A stretch of DNA of 64,000 nucleotides. It comes from Sphingobacterium sp. CZ-2. Its GTDB lineage: Bacteria > Bacteroidota > Bacteroidia > Sphingobacteriales > Sphingobacteriaceae. The notes under the pieces were generated by a model. The model was not told where the DNA came from. It saw only the letters and a program-made list of their open reading frames with translations, and made no database searches. Positions 6,674 to 15,243 of this stretch are shown in pieces (within the stretch, counting starts at the first letter, position 1; every line of letters begins with the position of its first letter). The position numbers and the translations under genes are program-made. The stretch lies in assembly GCF_004526235.1 (NCBI RefSeq), contig NZ_CP038159.1, positions 2,356,001 through 2,420,000 of the forward strand, given 5' to 3'.

Positions 6674-8587
6674 ATGCATACAATCAACATTCCAGACGAC
6701 ATAAAAGAACAATACAGATATGCTATTGAAAAAGCAAGAGAAGACAGACCTCGCTATTTCGATTGGATAAAGAATGAAATCGAAACAGCCATCAACCTTA
6801 TTAACCAATTCGACAAAATATGTGTAATAGGCGGACTTGGGGCAAGACTTATCAAATCAACTCCTACCTTTTACAATCAATTCTTAGCTACTTATAATGG
6901 TCCTGACAAGCACGAAATCCAAGAAGATGAACTTATTAATGAAGATGACGAAATAGAAATTCTTTTGGAGTATGTTATGAACCTTGCCACAGCAACACCG
7001 AATTCAAATAAAGGAGTTATCCCAACGCAAGATGACATAGAAGAAATTTATCAACAGCTTTCTAAAATTAAATCCAATATCAATTTTTGGGAACTATCTG
7101 CTGAAAATCCAGTTGGTGGGAACGAATTTGACCATTGGCTCAGAACCAATATAATGCAGGACACTATAAACGTCCGTGGAGATGGTTATCATATTCATAT
7201 TCAAGAACTTTATCAGGAAATATTTCAGCCATTTGACGGTTTTCTTCAACAGTATTATGGATTTGATTCTAAAGACATTTACAACACAATATTAAAACTA
7301 GACACCTTAGTTTATTCAAAAGTTGGCAATCCATTTGGAGCGACACAATCGCACAAGCGATTGACAGAATGGATGGAAGAAGTTGGAGAAGAATTAATAA
7401 TGGAAACAATGATGAAAACAGGTAAGCATTTCATCAGACAATTCACAGAAGCGAATCCAGATTTATACGATGATCAAGCACCCGACAGTGTTGTATCCCA
7501 TCATCTTAACAGAGTAGAAAGTTATGAAAAAGTTTTTTGGGTCATTCCCCAAACCGCAAAAGAACAACTGATTTTCAATAAACTATCTATTCAGTTTGGT
7601 GATAATGACGTTTTCTTTCAACCTCCAAAATTTAAAGGTTTTCCACTAAACGATACGCTAATAAATCTTAAACCGCTATTAAAGGAGAATGATAAATATT
7701 ATCATTTTTCTATGAATTTAGCGTTTAGAAATATTTTCAAAATAACAGAAGAATTAATTAAATCAGCTGATGCTGTCTTTTACGACAATTCTTTTAAAGG
7801 GAATAGTAACTCTAACTCACGTGATAATTATATTGAGCAAAAAACTAAGAAACAGTTTGAGAAACTCTTGCCAACAGCTCAATTCTTTCATTCATTAGAA
7901 TATCATGTTGTTGAAAATGGTCAAAACAAAAAAACAGAATTAGATATTCTCGGAGTTTCTAATGACACGGTTTATATTATTGAAGTTAAAGCAGGAGAAT
8001 TAAATACAAAACACAGACGTGGAGCTATTAAAGGTCTTAAAGATAGACTTGAAGAAACAATCAATGAAGGTTCTTACCAATGCCACAGAGCATTAAAATA
8101 TATTCAGGATAATCCTAATCCGACCTTTGAATATGTTGAAGGTGGAACAAGAAAAACAATGTCAATAGACAAAAGCAAAATCAAATCATATTTTAAAATC
8201 TCTGTAACTTTTGAGCACTTTTCCTCAATCTCTGCAAATCTGAAATATTTAATCAATTCAGGAGTATTAAGTCCTGATTTTAAATGGACTTGGATTGTAT
8301 CGCTCTACGACCTTATGATTTTTGCAGACTTAATACAAAGTGAAGATGAATTTAAAGAATATCTCACTCACAGGATAGCATTGTATGATAGAAATGACAT
8401 TGAGTTTATGGACGAGATTGATATTCTTGGTTTTTATTTTGAAAACAGGTTTCCCTTAGGACAAGAAAAAGAGGATGAATTAATCCACATTGTAAACTAT
8501 AAAGACGAAATCGAGACATACTATACAAGAACAGGAGTCGGAATTCCAGGATCTATAAAACCAACGAAAAAACCTTTAACCAAATGA
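6674..8587 (+). CDS. Cassette-borne protein with PD-(D/E)XK nuclease-like motif
   Basis: A 637-residue protein I do not recognise as a named family. The N-terminal two thirds (about 1-390) are helical and unassigned. Around residues 417-440, TELDILGVSN followed by VYIIEVKAG gives the D...ExK spacing of PD-(D/E)XK nucleases, with an upstream acidic helix (NYIEQKTKKQFEKLL). A DNA-cleaving defence-type role is plausible but inferred. It is the only gene of cassette 2, begins 17 bp after the attC-like site before it, and ends just before the next. The composition is AT-rich like the TIR gene. Confidence 0.8.
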   Translation: MHTINIPDDIKEQYRYAIEKAREDRPRYFDWIKNEIETAINLINQFDKICVIGGLGARLIKSTPTFYNQFLATYNGPDKHEIQEDELINEDDEIEILLEYVMNLATATPNSNKGVIPTQDDIEEIYQQLSKIKSNINFWELSAENPVGGNEFDHWLRTNIMQDTINVRGDGYHIHIQELYQEIFQPFDGFLQQYYGFDSKDIYNTILKLDTLVYSKVGNPFGATQSHKRLTEWMEEVGEELIMETMMKTGKHFIRQFTEANPDLYDDQAPDSVVSHHLNRVESYEKVFWVIPQTAKEQLIFNKLSIQFGDNDVFFQPPKFKGFPLNDTLINLKPLLKENDKYYHFSMNLAFRNIFKITEELIKSADAVFYDNSFKGNSNSNSRDNYIEQKTKKQFEKLLPTAQFFHSLEYHVVENGQNKKTELDILGVSNDTVYIIEVKAGELNTKHRRGAIKGLKDRLEETINEGSYQCHRALKYIQDNPNPTFEYVEGGTRKTMSIDKSKIKSYFKISVTFEHFSSISANLKYLINSGVLSPDFKWTWIVSLYDLMIFADLIQSEDEFKEYLTHRIALYDRNDIEFMDEIDILGFYFENRFPLGQEKEDELIHIVNYKDEIETYYTRTGVGIPGSIKPTKKPLTK

Positions 8588-8603
8588 AATGTGAAAGAAA
8601 AAC

Positions 8604-8800
8604 GCCCTATAACATCGGTTTGGCGAAATGCGGGCAGAAGTGCAAAACTGAACATCTGTGCTTTTTAGCCGCCAATGCTGTGAGCATTGACTTTTTTTCT
8701 TAATTTAGCCAACGGCTCACAGCATTGGCTCACGTCCGTGCTAAATTGAACCTTCCGTCCAATTTATCCCGCACTATCGTCAAGCCGCGGACCGTTATTC
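8604..8800 (+). other. attC-like recombination site 2 (end of cassette 2), complete
   Basis: The left repeat GCCCTATAAC (8604-8613) is the exact reverse complement of GTTATAGGGC at the start of the same cassette (6648-6657). The outer arm 8616-8634 pairs with 8768-8787 with a few wobbles and one bulge. A perfect 14-bp inner stem, CCAATGCTGTGAGC (8672-8685) with 8715-8728, tops the structure. It ends CCGCGGACC-G-TT with the proposed crossover at 8794-8796. CCGCGG before the crossover is shared with site 1. At about 197 bp it is longer than the usual Proteobacterial attC. Confidence 0.78.
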
Positions 8801-9229
8801 AGAATTGTTTAAGTTCTTAATCTCCCGACGTTTTCGGTCTATGCTGTTTAATAATTTATTTTCCTCTTCTCTTTTAATTACTAGATCATGGAATTTATTG
8901 GGATCAAGTGTGTATGTGGAGTCAAAATGCGATGTAATATTTGGTAACTCCAATTCCATCATACGGTAGCGCATTTCGTATGACTTTCTATCATCCAGTT
9001 GTCTACTTTTTTCGTATAGTGTGCCTATGCCCAATGAAATAATGACCGACAATACTATCATGACAATAATGACAGGCGTGGATTTCAGGTCAATCCCATA
9101 ATGATGTTTTACATTGACCCGATTAGGAATTTCAGCGAGCTTTAAAACAATTTCTTTTTCCTTATCAACCAATTTATGGATCATACCGATAGTTTGGGGG
9201 TGTTTATTAGGGATCATATTAAAGCCCAA
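8795..9229 (-). CDS. Small single-span membrane protein, unknown
   Basis: A 144-residue protein. A polar N-terminus (about 55 residues) is followed by one membrane helix (TPVIIVMIVLSVIISLG) and a charged, coiled-coil-like C-terminus rich in K, R and E. It is antisense to the cassette array. Its stop codon (TTA on the plus strand, 8795-8797) begins exactly after the G of the attC crossover, so its end is shaped by the cassette junction. It may be a third cassette in reverse or the first gene beyond the array. An in-frame ATG four codons in is an alternative start. No family recognised. Confidence 0.6.
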   Translation of the reverse strand: MGFNMIPNKHPQTIGMIHKLVDKEKEIVLKLAEIPNRVNVKHHYGIDLKSTPVIIVMIVLSVIISLGIGTLYEKSRQLDDRKSYEMRYRMMELELPNITSHFDSTYTLDPNKFHDLVIKREEENKLLNSIDRKRREIKNLNNSE

Positions 9230-9881
9230 AAAATATCAATCAAGATGTGAGCAATTTCGTAAGCGGAATTTCGTGACAGTAGTCAAAAACGAGGTGGCTT
9301 TTAGGCCCATTTTTCCATATATTCACCAAATCATATTGGATGCAAGATATTGAGCTTAGGGAACTTCATGTCCCTTAACACATGATTCCCAACGATAAAA
9401 TGGTTCGGTAAAGACAACGTTGGTTGCAGAGCACAATAAATCCAAAACCACATTTGCCGCACTCGACAAAAATGGTCGGCTTCTATTCATCTTTAACATT
9501 TATTATCCATTTTCTCTAAACAGTATCTAACCTTTCCATTCAAAATATGTTTGTTTTAGGGCTGTAATCGTGCCTTAAGTATGTTTAAAGCAGGATCAAA
9601 GTATAAAGTAAGTATGTAAAGCATACATTTTACATACTTTTAGTATACTTTCAGTATGCTTTTACTCCGAAGCGAACTATACCCAAAAGAGTCCTAATAG
9701 AGGGACTTTCCAAACCCCGTTTTTTCTCTATACATTATTTCCATCTCTAGTACATTTCGAATTCAATTTATAAAATTCAAGGAACTATTTAGACCTAACT
9801 ATTATATTAAAACACTTTAAATTGTTCCCTAATAATTTATCACGTATTTTTAGGTTACTTTCAAGCACTAGCCAATAAACA
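9230..9881. other. Gene-free stretch with palindromic AT-rich repeats
   Basis: No convincing frame is present. AGTATGTAAA (9611-9620) and TTTACATACT (9629-9638) form an inverted repeat, followed by AGTATACT and AGTATGC repeats up to about 9660. A segment near 9457-9490 (GCCGCACT then CGACAAA) faintly recalls the 3' arm of an attC-like site but cannot be folded with a partner. The 3' part should contain the promoter of the S41 peptidase gene; no clear box was found. Confidence 0.5.
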
Positions 9882-11606
9882 ATGAGAAAAATCTTCCTAA
9901 TTATATGCCTATTCTTCCTTCAACAATTACACGCGAAAGAAAATCCGATTTTTGATTTTATAAAAGTTTGGAATTTCCTTAAATATTATCATCCTGATTT
10001 GGCAAGTGGTAAGCTGGATGCTGACAGCCTTTTCTTAAACCATATTGAAAGCAAAAATTTAAATATCAACCAGACTATTTCTTTGCTAACAAAAGGATTG
10101 AATAATAATGTTAATTCTACAAAAAAGAGTAATTCACCATCGGATGTAATTGATGATAATCATAATTTTGATTGGTTTGAAAAGAATTCTAACATCACTA
10201 CTAAGAATAAAAAAATCCTTCAAAATATTCATAGAAAAAGATTTAACGGAGAACAACATTACTATGTTCCGAAAGATGGTTTTACCCTTGAAATCCCTCA
10301 TGAAAAGGCTTATAATTTTTCTAAAGAGGAGAATCTTCCCTTGAAATTCAGACTACTGGCGTTAGCTAAGATAATTGGAGCAATAGATTATCTATATCCA
10401 CATAAATATTTAATGGATGAGCATTCTACTGAAACATTGAAGAGTTTAATTGATGAATCCCTAATTGCAGATTCTAGAAAAGCATTTGAAACTGTCCTTG
10501 CTAAAGCGGTAGCACTTTTGGAAGATACCCATTCCTATAAATTCTATAACCAGCTTCATCATAAAAAGGAAATCTACCACACTTCATATTTTGCACCCTT
10601 TGATTATCAAATCCTAGATGATTATGTTTTGGTCACCCACATTATCATCTCTGAAATCTGTGCAAAAGCAAATATTGCTGTTGGGGACAGAATAAAGGCA
10701 ATAAATGGCCAGTCAATCCCTGAAATCATCCTGGAAAAGAGCAAATTACTTTCTACATCCAATAGGGCAGGTTTGTTATTCCGTTTATCGGATTATCAGC
10801 AAAATCTGCTGTGGATGGATGATGATACCATTAAAAACCTCACAGTTCAAAAGGCAGGGCATTCAGAGATCATTCAGACTCAATTGGCTCTTGTAAATCC
10901 AGCTAATAAGGCAGAATTGGAGGTTATTCTTTCCTATCTAAGGGGGAAAATACAATTAAAAAACAATCGGAAATTAAATCATCCTGATATTTCCTATTTC
11001 AGAATTGACCAGACCTTTTCCTTTATTGAAGATGTCGAGGATAATAAAATCGATTCAACGATGGACAGCCTTTTCACGAATGCAGCATCAAAAAAAGCCA
11101 TTGTTTTTGATATGCGAGCCTATCCTGATTGGGGAGGATTTGTATATACCTATGTATACAAGTATTTCGGTCAAAAAAGCAATTATTTTGGGAAATACTA
11201 CCAACAGAATTTGGGCAATATTGGCACTTTTTCCTATGTTCAAAACCCCGACACCTATTTCCCTGCCAATCAAAAACTCAAATCGCACCAATATAAAGGA
11301 AAAATATTCATCTTGGTCAATGAAGAAACATTAAGTGCCAGCGAATGGAACACGATGAATCTACAGCATATTTTTCCTCAATCGATTACGATAGGTCAAC
11401 AAACAGCGGGAGCAGATGGTGATATCAAAAGGTTGATGCTTCCTGGAGGATATCAATTGGAATTTACAGGAAATGCCATTTTTTATCCCAACAATGATCA
11501 AACCCAGAAAAAGGGGCTGAGGATAGATCAGCATATCCCATGCACGGATGCTGATTTCCTTATACCCGAGGATCGAATTTTTGAAATAATTAAGAATCAG
11601 CTTTAA
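9882..11606 (+). CDS. S41-family peptidase, exported
   Basis: A 574-residue protein with an N-terminal signal peptide (MRKIFLIICLFFLQQLHAKE). The middle part (about 235-300) has PDZ-like features, with VGDRIKAINGQSIPEI at its core. The C-terminal S41 core shows VFDMRAYP, then NEETLSASEW, whose SASE holds the likely nucleophile, and TIGQQTAGADGD. S41 peptidases cleave proteins or peptides at the C-terminus or in tricorn-like fashion in the periplasm. It stands alone on the plus strand after the accessory region. The substrate cannot be read from sequence. Confidence 0.85.
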   Translation: MRKIFLIICLFFLQQLHAKENPIFDFIKVWNFLKYYHPDLASGKLDADSLFLNHIESKNLNINQTISLLTKGLNNNVNSTKKSNSPSDVIDDNHNFDWFEKNSNITTKNKKILQNIHRKRFNGEQHYYVPKDGFTLEIPHEKAYNFSKEENLPLKFRLLALAKIIGAIDYLYPHKYLMDEHSTETLKSLIDESLIADSRKAFETVLAKAVALLEDTHSYKFYNQLHHKKEIYHTSYFAPFDYQILDDYVLVTHIIISEICAKANIAVGDRIKAINGQSIPEIILEKSKLLSTSNRAGLLFRLSDYQQNLLWMDDDTIKNLTVQKAGHSEIIQTQLALVNPANKAELEVILSYLRGKIQLKNNRKLNHPDISYFRIDQTFSFIEDVEDNKIDSTMDSLFTNAASKKAIVFDMRAYPDWGGFVYTYVYKYFGQKSNYFGKYYQQNLGNIGTFSYVQNPDTYFPANQKLKSHQYKGKIFILVNEETLSASEWNTMNLQHIFPQSITIGQQTAGADGDIKRLMLPGGYQLEFTGNAIFYPNNDQTQKKGLRIDQHIPCTDADFLIPEDRIFEIIKNQL

Positions 11607-11698
11607 TGTAACCGATCAGCTTATTTCGCAGGAATATTTCTTGCCATATGGCAATCCGAATTCCTTAATACATACCTACATTAGAAATAAAAAAGAAT

Positions 11699-12256
11699 AT
11701 GGGAAAAATCATTGCTGCATTCAATATGACCATTGATGGAAATTGTGATCATAGAATCCCTAATCCGGATCAAGAAGTACACGAGCATTATGCTGATCTA
11801 TTAAAGCGTGCAGATGTAATCCTTTATGGCAGAAAGACATTTGAACTTATGAAATATTGGCAAAATTTGATTGATGAGCCTTCAGATGTTAAATCTAGAA
11901 ATGATTTTGCTGAATCCATCGATAAAATTCCAAAAATAGTTTTTTCCAATACCATGTTGTCAACTGGCTGGGATTCCGCGAAATTAGCAAATACTACATT
12001 GTACGATCAAGTTATCAATCTAAAAGAACAAGGTAGCGAGGTTATTTTGGTCGGTAGCCGAAGTTTGATCATACAATTGCTCAACTTAAATTTAATTGAC
12101 GAATTCCAACTCTGCATTTTTCCCATCATTGCAGGATCCGGCTTACAATTATTTGAGAATATTAATAGTAGGACGGATTTTACTCTTCAACATATAAAAA
12201 GATTTAATTCTGGGGCGGTTATTCATTATTATTCCAAAATTATTTTGAATACTTAG
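11699..12256 (+). CDS. RibD C-terminal / dihydrofolate-reductase-like protein
   Basis: A 185-residue cytosolic protein of the DHFR-like RibD_C superfamily. It opens with GKIIAAFNMTIDG, continues with ADVILYGRKTFELMKYW (NADPH-binding region) and has EVILVGSRSLIIQLLNLNLIDEFQL near the end. Such small stand-alone members reduce unknown pterin- or pyrimidine-like substrates. It lies 22 bp before a PadR-type regulator gene and may share its transcript. Confidence 0.85.
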   Translation: MGKIIAAFNMTIDGNCDHRIPNPDQEVHEHYADLLKRADVILYGRKTFELMKYWQNLIDEPSDVKSRNDFAESIDKIPKIVFSNTMLSTGWDSAKLANTTLYDQVINLKEQGSEVILVGSRSLIIQLLNLNLIDEFQLCIFPIIAGSGLQLFENINSRTDFTLQHIKRFNSGAVIHYYSKIILNT

Positions 12257-12278
12257 AACTTCTAAGTATAATTGTTCT

Positions 12279-12620
12279 GTGAAAGAACTTAGTAAAGAAT
12301 TAATGGCAAGTGCCTTGGCACCACTCGTCCTGCTGATTTTGAAAAGACAAGAAAGCTATGGATATCAAATCATCCAACTTTTGAAGGAAAAAACAGGATC
12401 AGAACTTTCTGTGGCTGAAGGCACGTTATACCCTGTGTTAAAAAAAATGGAGTCAAAGGAATGGATCCTTGGCGAATGGAAGAATTTAGATTCCGGTCGA
12501 CCAAGAAGATATTACCAATTGACCGAGAAGGGTAGAAAAGAACTAGACAATCAATATGAACAATGGAATTTTATCAATGATTTAATACATCAATTATGGG
12601 AAAAACCGATTTCAATTTAG
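12279..12620 (+). CDS. PadR-family transcriptional regulator
   Basis: A 113-residue winged-helix repressor of the short PadR subfamily. It shows the family pattern LILKRQESYGYQIIQLL, VAEGTLYPVLKKMESKEWI and SGRPRRYYQLTEKGRKEL. The start is GTG, chosen because the family's N-terminal helix (KELSKELMASALAP) begins there; ATG at 12303 would remove part of it. It overlaps the following membrane-protein gene by 25 bp. In many such pairs the PadR protein represses its own operon until a membrane stress or drug signal appears. Confidence 0.9.
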   Translation: MKELSKELMASALAPLVLLILKRQESYGYQIIQLLKEKTGSELSVAEGTLYPVLKKMESKEWILGEWKNLDSGRPRRYYQLTEKGRKELDNQYEQWNFINDLIHQLWEKPISI

Positions 12621-13663
12621 ATCAGGCAATTGCCAATCATATCCTGCTCATTCAGCAAAAGGGAAATACCACCGATTCAGATCTCGCTGAATTAAAGGCG
12701 CATTTGTATGATGCCTTCGAAGAATTGAAATCCAATGGATTAAATCCCGAAGAAGCATTTATGGTTGCCCGCCACCGCTTAGGCGATACGGAAATATTGA
12801 CAAATGAATATAGTAAGGTAAATCCAAGTGTCCAAACCAATAAGCTATGGGCTTATTTGTTTTTGGGTGTAGCATTATTGGCAGTAGGATGGACTTTTCT
12901 ACGACTATTAGGAGGAGGTTTTTACCTACTTGTTTTCAAAAATTATCATACATCGGCTGTTTCTTCTGTAATGGTTGTTCTATTCCATATTGCCTTAATA
13001 GTGTTGATTTTCTATCTTGTAAAGAAAAAGCATAACATCTCCCGCTTTTTGGAAAGACAAGTGGATATTAATCCGATTAAAACAGTGTTATTGGCTTTTA
13101 TTCCATTGGCTATGACGATTTTCATTCCAAGGCAACTGAATTTTCAAATGATAGATGCTTTGAGATATCCAATCTATAAATTTGATAATGATTATGTCGA
13201 GTTTAGTCTCTATTTATTGGGAGTGAGTCTGGGTTTAGGAGCTCTCAGTATTATCTTTAGCCTAAAAAACGTAGGTCATATCAGTTTAAAATCGTTGTTG
13301 GCTAAACCGTCCATTTTATTGCTGTTGATCTTTGGTTTTGCAACGGAATTATTAGCGTCTTCTACCCGAATCTTTAATAATTTAGAAATCATTTCAAATG
13401 GTCTTATTTTTGGTTTTATATACCTTTTAGGATCTTTTTTAATCTCGTATTATAACGTAAAAGGTAACCTTATCAAAAATCTAATTACCTTCTCTATTAT
13501 TGGATTTGTTTTGGAAACGTCAGTAGGGATCATGGCGGATATTGATAGAGGAATTAGCCTAACCGGCTATTTCGTGTCCAGCTTGGTCTTGGGTGTAATT
13601 ATTGGGGCATTATTGGGAATAAAAATGAAACCAACCGAAATGGAACAATCGGTCATCAATTAA
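12596..13663 (+). CDS. Multi-span membrane protein with permease-prefix-like N-terminus
   Basis: A 355-residue protein. The first 75 residues are soluble and helical, with LAELKAHLYDAFEELKSNGLNPEEAFMVARHRLGD, which resembles the domain often fused to or next to PadR-controlled permeases. About eight hydrophobic segments follow, for example LWAYLFLGVALLAVGWTFL, VMVVLFHIALIVLIFYLV and VLLAFIPLAMTIFI. The start lies inside the PadR gene, so translation is coupled. Function is unknown; a membrane stress or transport role is inferred from the pairing. Confidence 0.8.
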   Translation: MGKTDFNLDQAIANHILLIQQKGNTTDSDLAELKAHLYDAFEELKSNGLNPEEAFMVARHRLGDTEILTNEYSKVNPSVQTNKLWAYLFLGVALLAVGWTFLRLLGGGFYLLVFKNYHTSAVSSVMVVLFHIALIVLIFYLVKKKHNISRFLERQVDINPIKTVLLAFIPLAMTIFIPRQLNFQMIDALRYPIYKFDNDYVEFSLYLLGVSLGLGALSIIFSLKNVGHISLKSLLAKPSILLLLIFGFATELLASSTRIFNNLEIISNGLIFGFIYLLGSFLISYYNVKGNLIKNLITFSIIGFVLETSVGIMADIDRGISLTGYFVSSLVLGVIIGALLGIKMKPTEMEQSVIN

Positions 13664-13688
13664 TAATCAGCCATCAAATCCTGATTGA

Positions 13689-14393
13689 ATGTCAACTACC
13701 TTAGCAGATAAAATCATCAGCTTTAACAAAAGCCTGCATTATCAAGGGAATTTACCCCCAAATTTCAGGGTAATGAATCCATTTCTTGATAATCCGGAAA
13801 CATTGGAAATGATGGCACAATTCTACCATAAATACTATAACGACAACAATAAGCGAAAATTTATAATAGGCATTAACCCTAGTCGGCATGGTGCTGGGGT
13901 TACGGGCGTTCCATTTACCGATACTAAACGCTTGAAAACCGAGTGCGGAATTGAAATGCAATCTGCCCATACCCACGAAGTGTCATCCGTTTTTTTCTAT
14001 GATATGGTTAGGGCGTTTGGAGGGCCCGAACGATTCTATTCCCAATTTTATGTCAATTCCCCCTTTCCTTTGGCGATCATCCGCCAGGGAAAGAACAGAC
14101 AATGGACCAATGCCAATTATTATGATGATATGGCTTTATTTCAAGATGTGAAACCTTTTATGATTACCTCCTTGAAAAGACATATCGAACTTGGCCTGGA
14201 TACTTCAGAAGTCTTTGTCCTTGGTAAGAAAAATTTAAAATTCCTGGAAATCATCAATAGGGAAGAACAGCTTTTCAAAAAAATGATGGCTCTTGAACAT
14301 CCCCGATATGTCCAGCAATATAAATCCAAAGACAAAGACCTATATATCGATAAATATTTGATAACCTTAGCAGGATTGAAAAACAATTTTTAA
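13689..14393 (+). CDS. SMUG2-like uracil-DNA glycosylase family protein
   Basis: A 234-residue cytosolic protein. The active-site motif FIIGINPSRHGAGVTGVPFTDTKRL (about 60-85) is that of the SMUG2/DUF4918 branch of uracil-DNA glycosylases, and LKRHIELGLDTSEVFVLGKKNLKF gives the second half of the fold. Enzymes of this type remove deaminated bases such as uracil or xanthine from DNA as the first step of base-excision repair. It is a single gene that converges on a beta-barrel gene 9 bp away. Confidence 0.85.
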   Translation: MSTTLADKIISFNKSLHYQGNLPPNFRVMNPFLDNPETLEMMAQFYHKYYNDNNKRKFIIGINPSRHGAGVTGVPFTDTKRLKTECGIEMQSAHTHEVSSVFFYDMVRAFGGPERFYSQFYVNSPFPLAIIRQGKNRQWTNANYYDDMALFQDVKPFMITSLKRHIELGLDTSEVFVLGKKNLKFLEIINREEQLFKKMMALEHPRYVQQYKSKDKDLYIDKYLITLAGLKNNF

Positions 14394-14402
14394 TCAGACT
14401 TT

Positions 14403-15011
14403 TTATCTCTTATTAAATTCATATCCAATACCTATAGAACTTGTTCTGTTAAAAAATTTTGATTGTGATTGATTTGACATATTTACAAATCCTGCCGCGG
14501 AGGCTAGGTGGAAGACCAATCCATTATTCAGTCTAAAGCCAGCCAGGGTTCCCAAACCAGCATCGAATGGCTTAATCTGGTTCTCTTGTTCTCCCATCTC
14601 TAAATCTACGGAAACTCCTCCAGAGGATAATTTTGCACTTATTCCGTATGCTAGATAAAATCCACCGCCAATAAAAAAGTCGCCTTTTCGGGTAGGGATT
14701 CTACCTAAAAAATTGACAGGTAATTGGAGGTAAAGAAATTTATCTGTGTATTTTCTGCCGCCATCTTCATAGGCTCCCCCTTTTCTTTCTAAGGATAATC
14801 CGGGCTGTATGGAAAATGTAGGTTTTATCTGGGCATCATAGTAGGCTGTTAAATGATAATGCGGTGCAATCTTAGTGATGGCGGTCATATCATCTGTCCT
14901 TGAAAATTCTTGGGCTAGGTTTAAACCTCCTCTTATTCCAAAGCCACTTTGGGCCTGTGCATAAGCTCCTATAGAAAGCAATAGGGCGATACTTAGAAAG
15001 ATTCTTTTCAT
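14403..15011 (-). CDS. Outer-membrane beta-barrel protein, PorT-like
   Basis: A 202-residue protein with a signal peptide (MKRIFLSIALLLSIGAYAQAQ). Alternating beta-strand patterns run to the C-terminus (SGFGIRGGLNLAQEF, FSIQPGLSLERKGGAYEDG, FLYLQLPVNFLGRI, FFIGGGFYLAYGI) and it ends SSIGIGYEFNKR. This is the usual architecture of small porin-like barrels of Bacteroidota. Function unknown. A repeat region lies just upstream. Confidence 0.85.
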   Translation of the reverse strand: MKRIFLSIALLLSIGAYAQAQSGFGIRGGLNLAQEFSRTDDMTAITKIAPHYHLTAYYDAQIKPTFSIQPGLSLERKGGAYEDGGRKYTDKFLYLQLPVNFLGRIPTRKGDFFIGGGFYLAYGISAKLSSGGVSVDLEMGEQENQIKPFDAGLGTLAGFRLNNGLVFHLASAAGFVNMSNQSQSKFFNRTSSIGIGYEFNKR

Positions 15012-15103
15012 TGGTTGTGTTAATAATTTTGGTTTTCAACACTAAGATAGGGATAAGTTGAGATATTCGGTGATGGGTATTGAGAAATTTGATAAAGGCA
15101 GGA

Positions 15104-15241
15104 CCATGTCATGCTGAGCACCATGTCATGCTGAGCATCGTCGAAGCATCTGTTCGTAAGCAACCGTACAGATCCTTCGACTACGCTCAGGATGACATTA
15201 AGTTTGCTCAGGATGACATTAAGTTTGCTCAGGATGACACC
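15104..15241. repeat. Imperfect palindromic repeat cluster (GTCATGCTGAGC type)
   Basis: Two copies of ATGTCATGCTGAGCA (15106-15120 and 15123-15137) are followed by TCGAAGCATCTG. On the other side lie CAGATCCTTCGA (15169-15180), CTACGCTCAGGATGAC and two tandem copies of a 21-bp unit that begins AGGATGACATTAAG (15189-15209, 15210-15230). The halves form an imperfect inverted repeat. It sits between two minus-strand genes and ends just beyond the stop of the upstream one, like the repetitive extragenic palindromes of many Bacteroidota. Confidence 0.8.
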
Positions 15242-15243
15242 CT

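Noticed and set aside
9457..9492. Third attC-like site
   Set aside because: GCCGCACT and the following bases faintly resemble a 3' arm, but no partner arm, no outer repeat matching GTTATTCAG and no G-TT crossover were found.
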